From: Macrostomum hystrix | Taxonomy: Eukaryota; Platyhelminthes; Macrostomidae | DNA: 64,000 nucleotides | Direction of reading: 5' to 3' | Assembly (NCBI GenBank): GCA_950097015.1 | Contig: CATNEN010000005.1 | Span: forward strand, 3,711,501 to 3,775,500 | Shown here: positions 34,401 to 46,400 of the stretch, piece after piece | Layout: the number at the start of each line of letters is the position of its first letter | Numbering within the stretch: position 1 is the stretch's first letter | Notes under the pieces: model-generated | Database searches by the model: none | What the model saw: only the letters and a program-made list of their open reading frames with translations | What the model was told of the DNA's origin: nothing | Program-made: the position numbers and the translations under genes

Positions 34401-37400
34401 TAGCATAAAACTGTTTTACCAATGCAGCTCCTCGGATCTCTCGGGCTGACATCGAATCCGGTGTAGCAGCGGCATTCGGCTTTGCCATTCTGATTGGCGC
34501 ACTCGTGTTGACAGCCTCCGTTGCTAACAGCGCACGGGTTCAAAGCTGCGAATAATAAAAACGTTGCTTTGTGTTTTGCTTATTTGAATTTGATTGGCTC
34601 CCGAGGTTCGTTACGTGCGTGCCTCAAAAAGGATTTTCCGCGCTTGTTTCTAAAAATAGTAACAAATCTTCCCGCTCTCTCCTCCTCCGCCAATCAGAAA
34701 TTTTCTCTTTCTGTAGAATATAAAAGACATCAAGACACCAACCAATACTGCGTACAGCTTTTCAGTCTATAGACTTTGCATGTGCAGTCCATGAACATGA
34801 AGCAATGCGAAAATAAGAGTCTAGCTAATAATGTACGCATATTTAAAAAACGTACAAATTTAGCAACAATTTCTTAAATTATATTAGTTTTTTAGACTCA
34901 CAATTGGTTAATTAGATAAAAACTACTTTGACTGCTTTGGAAATATGCCTGATGAATATTCTTTCTTATTAAACTAGAGGGCTATAAGAACGTAATGAAA
35001 CTAAAATCCCTAACTTCCTAACTTTAATAATATTCCAGCAATTTAGCAATCATCTAGCAATTTACCTTTCCTTCGCACTAAGTCATAATATTAGATAATG
35101 AGTAAGTAATTTTATTACTCTTTGCTTAATTTACACTGCTCAGTTGGCTAATTACGAGTAAACAGTTCACAATCAGCATTTAAATTTGGTCGAAACTGAA
35201 GCTGTATCCAACAAACCTTGACAATTCATCTGATCTGGTCCTAGCGTGTAGCCTTCTAGGCATTTACACTGATGCCTGCCCGGCCTAATTACTTCGCAGA
35301 GGTGTTGACAGCCGCCATTGTTCACCTCGCATGGGTTTTGATCTGCGGGATTTTGCGCAGATAAAAACCTGTTTAAATGATTCACTATTATTCTCGACAA
35401 TCACCGAAAAAAGGCAAAAAGATAACGACAGCCTTTAGCCAATAGAAAGTCGGCCAAAAGCTAAAGTGGTTGGCGGAGTGGGGTGGTTGACGGAGTGGGG
35501 TGGCGCAGTAAGATGTCTAGGCGGAGTGGGGTGGTTGAGCGTGGAATTGAAAATTTTCTAATTAAACGACATAAAAAAATAGAAGTTAAGAGAAAAATGT
35601 TGCAATAAATTATAAAAAAAACATCGAATCACAATTAGATATTGCGGCATGCATAAAAACAGTGTCCAAAATCTAGTTTTTGGTCACACTTGTTGTAATT
35701 AACGCTTATTACTATTGTAGAAAGCATGCGATATAAAAAATAGAAATAAAAAATACATAATGTTATTAATCATTAGCTTGTTAAAATGCGCTTACATGGG
35801 CTGACAGTTGTACTATTTTCTGAAACAGAAATATTTTATACTTCAACCCAAGTTAAACCATTAATAGTGTTACGAGAAAAATTGCGTTTTTAAGATGCGT
35901 TTAAATCAAGTAAGCGCATTATCAAACACCCGATTACGTGGAGTTAAAAATTGCAATGTTCTAAGAAAAGCGCGCCAATTTAAATTCGCACTTGCCTTTA
36001 CTGCAAGTCTTTAAATCTGGTTGGAGCAGTAGGCCCGGCGGGCACAGACACCTGTAGCCACCTGGCGTGTTCTCGCACCAGTACTGGCAGCCACCCCTGT
36101 TGTTTACGCACTCATTTATGTCTAAAATATAGCATTTTTATTCGAAAATGTTTACTTGCTGCCAGGCTTCTCGATATAAATTTTAAATACACTACATGCT
36201 GAAATTCAACCTCTAGCCATATAAATGTTGATGGTTCAGTATTTTTTAAACGAACTAAAGAGTCATTGTCAGTTTGAGTGAGATTGTTCTCGGGGTGAGG
36301 TGGCTGCTCGTGGTAATGAGATGGCTACTGGCTGAGTGATGTGGCTAGTCATGGAGTGAGGCGCCTGCTAGTGGAGTGAGGTGGCTGCTAGTGCAGGAGT
36401 GGTGTGGCCGCGGAGTGAGGTGGCTGCCGGTAGAGGTAAGGTGGCTGGTCATGGAGTGAGGTGGCTGCTGGTTGAGCAATGTGGCTAGTCATGCAGTGAG
36501 GTAGCTGCTAGTGCAGTGACGTGGCCGCGGAGTGGGGTGCCTGCTAGTGGAGTGAGGTGGCCGCGGAATGAGGTGGCTGGTTTTGGAGTGAAGTGGCTGC
36601 TGGTAGAGTGAGGTGGCTGATAGTGGAGTTAGGTGGCTGGTAGTGGAGTGAAGTGGCTGGTAGTGGAGTGAGGTGGCTGGTAGTGGAGTGAGGTGGCTTG
36701 TAATGGAGTGAGGTGGCTGCTCATGGAGTGAGGTGGCTGCAAGTGGAGTGTGGTGCTGGCGGAGTGAGTGAAGAATTTTCACTATTTGATTTCTCAGGAC
36801 ACAGATACTGTCAATGAACTGTCTATGAACTCGTGGTACTGTAGCCCACAAGCCAAGCTGTTGCCACACAAACCCAGGCAGCGCTTGTTGTCAGCGGCCA
36901 GAAAGTAGCCAGACGGGCATTTGCAATAATAAGATCCCGGCGTGTTGCAGCACTCGCCGCCCTCGCAGTTGCCGCTGCGCAAACTGCATTCGTCAATGTC
37001 TGAAAGTAAGTGGTTTTAATGCGAAATACACGACACGCGCACAACATCAATGGATAATAAGCAATTCTTTTGGCAGTAATATCGCGTGCGCTGGTTATTT
37101 AAATGATTACAACATTTTTAAGACAACAATTATGAGAAAATGTTTCGTCCAAGCCTTTTGAAATATTCTTCTAAGTTCTATACTATTTTTCTCGTACCTC
37201 TACTAGTTTTTCTCCATTCTCTTCTCTCTCTTTTCCTCTCTCCTCTTCTCTCTCCTCTTCTCTCTCCTCTCTCCTTCTCTTCTCTCTTCTCTTATCTTCT
37301 ATCCTCTTCTCTTCTCTTCTCTTCTCTCTTCTCTCTTCTATCCTCTCTCTTCTCTTCTCTTCTCTCCTCTCTTCTCTTCTCTCCCCTCTATTCTCTCCTC

Positions 37401-40400
37401 TCTCCTTCTCTTCTCTTCTCTCGTCCCTCTTCTATCCTCTCATTTTTCATCTCTCTTCTCTCTTCTATCCTCTCATTTTTCATCTCTCTTCTCTCTTCTA
37501 TCCTCTCATTTTTCATCTCTCTTCTCTCTTCTATCCTCTCATGTTTCATTTCTCTTCTCTCTTCTATCCTCTCATGTTTCATTTCTCTTCTCTCTTCTAT
37601 CCTCTTATTTTTCATCTCTCTTCCCTCTTCTATCCTCTCTCTTCTCTTCTATTCTCTCCTCTCTTCTCTTCTCTCTCTTCTATTCTCTCCTCTCTCCTTC
37701 TCTTCTCTTGTCTCTCTACTGTCTCCTATCTCCTATCCCGTTATAAAAAACTATTGAATTCAACGCACTGCTTGCACTCACGCCACTTGTTTGTGTGCAA
37801 TGTAAAGAAGTAAAAAAATTGACTTGCGCAAAAAATAATTCGCAACACTAATACACCAGCTCATATTCGCAACACTAATACACCAGCTCATATTCGCAGC
37901 ACAGAAAACAGAATCAAAGCGAAGCGAATTCCAAATTAGGAATTTCTATCGTACTTCCATGCTTAAAGAAGATATATCAAGACAATAATTAATTAGCAGA
38001 CGCTAATACGAGTAAATTGAGTATAACAAACCATTTTCGCAGAAACGGCCGTGGAAGCCCGGCTTGCAGATGCAGGGCTGTTCGTCGCTGTTGAGCAGCA
38101 GGCCGCCCGAATTGCTGGCCCGAAACAGATTGCATTGACCACCGTTTGCGCAGAGACCGGGCTGGCAAGCTGCGTGGGCGGATGTTTTAGTGGGCTTCTA
38201 TCATTAGGTGTTCTTATTTAGCGGAGAATCGAACTCACGACCTCAGAAGTCAAGAGCTTTTACCCTGCGTGAAATGAAACACTTTTGCTAGAGGACACAA
38301 ATTGCTCCAGTGAAGAAGGAAATCGAACCCTCGACCTTCAAGTCGTGAGTCCGACGCTCTAACCACTTGGCAAATTCTGAGCCCCTGTCTCAATTTCTCT
38401 CTCCTCTCCTCTCTCCTCCCTTGACTCTCTCCTATCTCCTCTCCCCACTGCTTTCACTCTACTCTCCACTCTCCACTCTACTCTCTCTCCTCTCCTCTCT
38501 CCTCTCCTCTCTCCTCCCTTGACTCTCTCCTATCTCCTCTCCCCACTGCTTTCACTCTACTCTCCACTCTCCACTCTACTCTACTCTCTCCACTCTCCTC
38601 TCTCCACTCTCCACTCTCCTCTCTCCTCTCTCCACTCTCCTCTCCCCTCTCTCCACTCTCCTCTCCCCTCTCTCTACTCTCCTCTCTCCACTCTCCTCTC
38701 TCCTCTCTCTACTCTCCTCTCTCCTCTCTCCACTCTCTCCTCTCTCCTCTCTCCACTCTCCTCTCTCCTCTCCTCTCTCTACTCTCCTCTCTCTTCTCTC
38801 CTCTCTCCTCTCCCCACTCCTTTCACTCTACTCTCCTCTCTCCTCTCTCCTCTCTCCTCTCTCTACTCCCCTCTCTCCACTCTCCTCTCTCCTCTCTCTA
38901 CTCTCCTCTCTCCACTCTCCTCTCTCCTCTCTCTACTCTCCTCTCTCCTCTCTCCACTCTCTCCTCTCTCCTCTCTCCACTCTCCTCTCTCTTCTCTCCT
39001 CTCTCCTCTCCCCACTCCTTTCACTCTACTCTCCTCTCTCCTCTCTCCTCTCTCTACTCCCCTCTCTCCACTCTCCTCTCTCCTCTCTCTACTCTCCTCT
39101 CTCCACTCTCCTCTCTCCTCTCTCTACTCTCCTCTCTCCTCTCTCCACTCTCTCCTCTCTCCTCTCTCCACTCTCCTCTCTCTTCTCTCCTCTCTCCTCT
39201 CCCCACTCCTTTCACTCTACTCTCCTCTCTCCTCTCTCCTCTCTCCTCTCTCCTCTCTCTACTCCCCTCTCTCCACTCTCCTCTCTCCTCTCTCTACTCC
39301 CCTCTCTCCACTCTCCTCTCTCCTCTCTCTACTCCCCTCTCTCCACTCTCCTCTCTCCTCTCTCTACTCCCCTCTCTCCACTCTCCTCTCTCCTCTCTCT
39401 ACTCCCCTCTCTCCACTCTCCTCTCTCCTCTCTCTACTCCCCTCTCTCCACTCTCCTCTCTCCTCTCTCTACTCCCCTCTCTCCACTCTCCTCTCTACTC
39501 CCCACTCTCCTCTCTCCTCTCTCTACTCCCCTCTCTCCACTCTCCTCTCTACTCCCCTCTCTCCTCTCTCCTCTCTCTACTCCCCTCTCTCCACTCTCCT
39601 CTCTCCTCTCTCTACTCTCCTCTCTCCACTCTCCTCTCTCCTCTCTCTACTCTCCTCTCTCCTCTCTCCACTCTCTCCTCTCTCCTCTCTCCACTCTCCT
39701 CTCTCTTCTCTCCTCTCTCCTCTCCCCACTCCTTTCACTCTACTCTCCTCTCTCCTCTCTCCTCTCTCCTCTCTCCTCTCTCTACTCCCCTCTCTCCACT
39801 CTCCTCTCTCCTCTCTCTTCTCTCCACTCTCCTCTCTCTACTCCCCTCTCTCCACTCTCCTCTCTCCTCTCTCTACTCCCCTCTCTCCACTCTCCTCTCT
39901 CCTCTCTCTACTCCCCTCTCTCCACTCTCCTCTCTACTCCCCACTCTCCTCTCTCCTCTCTCTACTCCCCTCTCTCCACTCTCCTCTCTACTCCCCTCTC
40001 TCCACTCTCCTCTCTCTACTCCTCTCTCTCCACTCTCCCCTCTCCTCTCTCTACTCTACTCTCTCCACTCTCCTCTCTCCACTCTACTATCTCTTCTAGC
40101 AATATGAGAATATCAACAATTGGTTTCATTAGATCTAAATAGAGGTCGGTCGTTAGTCCAGTGGTTCGGAAATGCGTATTTCTGACTAAAAAGTCGGAAG
40201 TTTGTTTCACTTACAAAGGGAAACAAGCTGTGCTGGGGTAGAAATAATTTTATTATTATTTTAAATTTAACACAATTGCTGAATAATTAGTAATGCGACG
40301 AAGCAATTAAAATTAAAATCTTTCTTCTTCAAAAAATCTAATCAAAGACAGGTTTAAAAAATAATTAAGCTGACTGACGCTTGCTCACACACACCTCTGC

Positions 40401-43400
40401 AACACAGGCCTAATGAGTCTATGCGAGACTCTTCAGCTCTTGATGAAGTTAGTCAGCAGAGAAAGAGTTCATCAATAATGCTTGACTGACTCTGTCCTAG
40501 AGTATATATATATATCTACATGCATGTAAACTCAAAGTCTATATATACGTTAGACTTGATCAGCCCATGACAAATGGCTTGCGATGCGAAATCTCAGTCT
40601 AGCATTAGAAGTTGAGAAGGTATATACACTGAGTGAGCTGAGTACCTATAAGGGGCTACACTCAAGAAAACGAGCACTTGTATTCCCCGTCAACCGTGAC
40701 TTAATCGGTTCGATTCCCTATTCCCAACTTTGTTGGCAAGATTCCCAACGGGGATATGGGATTTATTCTAAGGGATCAGAGATCTGTTTGGACCTAGAGT
40801 CATTCCTTATCGCTCGCTCTCTCATTCTTTTACATCCTCGATTCCTCATCCATCGCATTAGAAATTGACTCGTCAAATCAATCACAGGAAACAGATGTTC
40901 CACTATGGCAGAAAATGCTGTTTAGGAGGATTTAGATCCTTCTTTATTAAATATTGGAAACTGCAAGAAAAATTTATTTCAAAGCAAAATCTATACAGAT
41001 GGGTCTGTTTATTAAAGACTGCCCTCTAGAAAATCTTTGTTGAGGGCAACAGTAGATTCGGAAACAGTAGATTCGGAACCAGTAGATTCGGAACCAGTAG
41101 ATTCGGAAACAGTAGATTCAGAAACAGTATATTCGGAACCAGTAGATTCGGAAACAGTAGATTCGGAAACGGTAGATTCGGAAAACAGTAGATTCGGAAA
41201 CATTAGATTCGGAAACATTAGATTCGGAAACAGTAGATTCGGAAAAAGAAGATTCGGAAACAGTAGATTCGGAAACAGAAGATTCGGAAACATTAGATTC
41301 GGAAAACAGTAGATTCGGAAACATTAGATTCGGAAAACAGTAGATTCGGAAACCGTAGATTCGGAAACCGTAGATTCGGAAACAGTACATTCGGAAACAG
41401 TAGATTCGGAAACAGTAGATTCGGAAACAGTAGATTCGGAAACAGTAGATTCTGAAACAGTAGATTCGGAAACAGTAGATTCGGAAACAGTAGATTTAAA
41501 AATGGGGACTTAGAAAAAAGTAAATTAGGAATGGACGACTCGGAAATCCACGATTAGGAAATAGACGATTTATTTGGAAATAGGCGATTCGGAAATAGAC
41601 GATTCGGAAACAGTCGATTCGGAAATAGACGATTTAGAAATAGACGATTCGGAAATAGAGTAATCAGAAATAGGCGATTCGGAAATAGACGATTCGGAAA
41701 TAGACGATTCGGAAATAGACGATTCAGAAGTATTAATTTCTTGCAGAATATTTCACAAGGAAGGAATTCCTATAAAAAGGAATGAATCTAGTAAATTAAA
41801 TTTCGTTCTATTTACGACGTTTGCTAAGTGAAATGACTGCGCCAAAGTCTGTAAATAAGTTAAGAGATTTGGACTCGAGAATAGAAATGTAGAGAAGCAG
41901 ATAGAAACTAAATAAAGCAATTTTCTTGAGTGCAAAAGCATGAAGGCATTTGAATGCAACTTCCTAGCCAAATGTACAGTCCTTGCTTTACTTCTAACCA
42001 AAATAAACTAAGCTTGACCTCACGAGGGCGGCAAACGCGGTTGAGTTTGAAAAGACGGCCGGAGTTAAAACAAGTTTTCCATTTCGAATAATTAAAAAAT
42101 GATTCACGAGATGAAGACCTCAAACGCCTGGCATTGTTGCGTAATCTTTGTGTTTTCTTTTGCCCGAAGTCTGCTTTAAACAGTAGTTTTCAAATTTTAG
42201 CCTACTTAACTAAATCAACAAAATTGTTTCGTTTGCTATATTTTAAAATGAAAACTTTAGACATTGAAGATAGCTAAAATAATTTTTGCCACGCAGCAAC
42301 TAAAATTAGATTAATTTGAGCAAATAAAGGTAGGATTTATGCTTGACTGGCTTACAAACAGTTTTTCATTTTTTAAAGACTAAATCCAAATTCTGGGCCA
42401 TCTTGTATGCTGAGTGTCTCCAACGATAAACATTTCGTCGCAGCCTATAGATCATGGAGTGACGAAATAGGGATCATGGAGTGAAAAACTGTAGATCATG
42501 GAGTGACAAACAATGGATCATGGAGTGACTGACTATCGATCATGCATTGACAGACTATGGATCATGAAGTGACAAACTGTAGATCATGGAGTGACAAACA
42601 ATGGATCATGGAGTGAAAAACTGTAGATCATGCATTGACAGACTATGGATCATGGAGTGACAAAACTGTGGATCATGGAGTGACAAACTATGGATCATGG
42701 AGTGAGAAACAAGGGTTTCTTAGGAGGACAAATCACGGATCAAGAAATGACAAACGATTGAATTCTGGTGAAAAAATATGCATGAAGCCCCACACCCACC
42801 ATCAGTGCAGCCGTCTCCGCTGCGCAGCGCCACGAAACCGCGACAGCATTTGTACTCGGTCCTCTCTTGACTTCGATAGACAGTGCGCACAGTAGTAAGG
42901 TAGCGAACCCTGCGATGAGCAATTCGTGGCAAATATTAGTTAAATTATTAAAAATATTTCTCGTAATTCCACACGCGCCGACACATGGCTTATTCCACGC
43001 ACCACCCCTTTCCTCTCACCCGACACCTCGCTTATCGCACCCACCACCCCATTCCTCACACAGACACCTCGCTTATCGCACCAACCACCCCATTCCTCTC
43101 ACCCGACACATCGCTTATCGCACCCCATTCCTCACACGCGACACCTCGCTTATCGCACCCATTCCTCACACCCGACACCTCGCTTATCGCACTCACCACC
43201 CCATTCCTCACACAGACACCTCGCTTATCGCACCCATTCCTCACACCCGACACCTCGCTTCTCCTACAAACCTTTTCTCATAGCCGATACACCAGTTGCC
43301 CTGACTGTGACAATTTGGTTTCCAAACTTTCACCAGCTTCACAAACGGTTTGGTCTCCTTCTCCTCGATTGGAATCATGTCCAATGCCTTGTAGGGGCAC

Positions 43401-46400
43401 ACGTTAGGCCTGAAAATGGTTTAATCGGTTTTTAGATTCTCTAACTAGCAAAACTCAAGGTCAATTCGAGGTCAGGATTGTTAGCCATTAACTTCTACCC
43501 TAAAGAACCATGCTCAATTAGGCAGCACGTTGCTCAAACCTAGGTCTAACCCCACACTTGACTGTCTTGACTTTGCGGCTCATAAATAACTTTTTTAGCC
43601 TGATCGATGTTGGCTGACTCGACTAGCCTAGATAAAGGCATGCAATCTATTTTAGCAGACAGCTCTGAGTAGGAGTCAGATAGTACAGAATCTACATTCA
43701 ACTGACTGCTTTAGCTAATAGCTAAGCACACAAGGCAAAAAATAGCGTTAAAATTTTCAATGAGTAACACTCTGCAGTGATTATTGACTAAACGTTTGAA
43801 ATGTAACTCTGCCTTTCAGAGAGTCCTGCGAATGCAGAGAGTGACTAAAAATTGACTACAATACAGTGACGATATGAAAGTGACTACCAGAGAGTGACTA
43901 TTAGAGAGTGACTATTAGAGAGACTATCAGAGAGTGACTATCAGAGAGACTATCAGAGAGTGACTATCAGAGAGTGACTATCAGAGAGTGACTATCAGAG
44001 AGTGACTATCAGAGAGTGACTATCAGAGAGACTATCAGAGAGTGACTATTAGAGAGTGACTATTAGAGAGTGACTATCAGAGAGACTATCAGAGAGTGAC
44101 TATCAGAGAGTGACTATCAGAGAGTGACTATCAGAGAGACTATCAGAGAGTGACTATTAGAGAGTGACTATTAGAGAGTGACTATTAGAGAGACTATCAA
44201 AGAGTGACTATCAGAGAGTGACTATCAGAGAGTGACTATCAGAGAGTGACTATCAGAGAGACTATCAGAGAGTGACTATTAGAGAGACTATCAAAGAGTG
44301 ACTATCAAAGAGTGACTATCAGAGAGTGACTATAAGAGAGTGACTATAAGAGAGTGACTATCAGAGAGTGACTATCAGAGAGTGACTATCAGAGAGACTA
44401 TCAGAGAGTGACTATCAGAGAGTGACTATCAGAGCGTTACTATCAGAGAGTGACTATCAGAGAGTGACTATCAGAGAGACTATCAGAGAGTGACTATCAG
44501 AGAGTGACTATCAGAGCGTTACTATCAGAGAGTGACTATCAGAGAGTGACTATCAGAGAGTGACTATCAGAGAGTGACTATCAGAGAGTGACTATCAGAG
44601 AGACTATCAGAGAGTGACTATCAGAGAGTGACTATCAGTGAGTGACTATCAGAGATTGACTATCAGAGAGTGACTATCAGAGCGTTACTATCAGAGCGTT
44701 ACTATCAGAGAGTGACTATCAGAGAGTGACTATCAGAGAGTGACTATCAGAGAGTGACTATCAGAGAGTGACTATCAGAGAGTGACTATCAGAGAGTGAC
44801 TATCAGAGAGTGACTATCAGAGAGACTATCAGAGAGTGACTATCAGAGAGTGACTATCAGAGAGTGACTATCAGAGAGACTATCAGAGAGTGACTATCAG
44901 AGAGTGACTATTAGAGAGTGACTATTAGAGAGACTATCAGAGAGTGACTATCAGAGAGACTATCAGAGAGTGACTATCAGAGAGTGACTATCAGAGAGTG
45001 ACTATCAGAGAGTGACTATCAGAGAGTGACTATCAGAGAGACTATCAGAGAGTGACTATTAGAGAGTGACTATTAGAGAGTGACTATCAGAGAGACTATC
45101 AGAGAGTGACTATCAGAGAGTGACTATCAGAGAGTGACTATCAGAGAGACTATCAGAGAGTGACTATTAGAGAGTGACTATTAGAGAGTGACTATTAGAG
45201 AGACTATCAAAGAGTGACTATCAGAGAGTGACTATCAGAGAGTGACTATCAGAGAGTGACTATCAGAGAGACTATCAGAGAGTGACTATTAGAGAGACTA
45301 TCAAAGAGTGACTATCAAAGAGTGACTATCAGAGAGTGACTATAAGAGAGTGACTATAAGAGAGTGACTATCAGAGAGTGACTATCAGAGAGTGACTATC
45401 AGAGAGACTATCAGAGAGTGACTATCAGAGAGTGACTATCAGAGCGTTACTATCAGAGAGTGACTATCAGAGAGTGACTATCAGAGAGACTATCAGAGAG
45501 TGACTATCAGAGAGTGACTATCAGAGCGTTACTATCAGAGAGTGACTATCAGAGAGTGACTATCAGAGAGTGACTATCAGAGAGTGACTATCAGAGAGTG
45601 ACTATCAGAGAGACTATCAGAGAGTGACTATCAGAGAGTGACTATCAGTGAGTGACTATCAGAGATTGACTATCAGAGAGTGACTATCAGAGCGTTACTA
45701 TCAGAGCGTTACTATCAGAGAGTGACTATCAGAGAGTGACTATCAGAGAGTGACTATCAGAGAGTGACTATCAGAGAGTGACTATCAGAGAGTGACTATC
45801 AGAGAGTGACTATCAGAGAGTGACTATCAGAGAGACTATCAGAGAGTGACTATCAGAGAGTGACTATCAGAGAGTGACTATCAGAGAGACTATCAGAGAG
45901 TGACTATCAGAGAGTGACTATCAGAGAGTGACTATCAGAGAGACTATCAGAGAGTGACTATCAGAGAGTGACTATCAGTGAGTGACTATCAGAGATTGAC
46001 TATCAGAAAGTGACTATCAGAGAGTGACTATCAGAGAGTGACTATCAGAGAGTGACTATCAGAGAGACTATCAGAGAGTGACTATCAGAGAGTGACTATC
46101 AGAGAGTGACTATCAGAGAGTGACTATCAGAGAGTGACTATCAGAGAGTGACTATCAGAGAGTGACTATCAGAGAGACTATCAGAGAGTGACTATCAGAG
46201 AGTGACTATCAGAGAGTGACTATCAGAGAGACTATCAGAGAGTGACTATCAGAGAGTGACTATCAGTGAGTGACTATCAGAGATTGACTATCAGAGAGTG
46301 ACTATCAGAGCGTTACTATCAGAGCGTTACTATCAGAGAGTGACTATCAGAGAGTGACTATCAGAGAGTGACTATCAGAGAGTGACTATCAGAGAGTGAC

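Noticed and set aside
38220-38392. Functional tRNA genes at the SINE heads (also 26217, 40145, 61390)
   Set aside because: A/B box motifs are present, but cloverleaf pairing is poor and they are joined to SINE body sequence.
38519-40099. Forward frame of 526 codons ([11 protein letters not shown] type)
   Set aside because: Polypyrimidine sequence cannot encode most stop codons in the C/T-rich frame; intronic.
40584-40868. 94-codon plus-strand frame in MEGF6-like intron 3
   Set aside because: No recognisable domain or homology pattern and no flanking exon signals.
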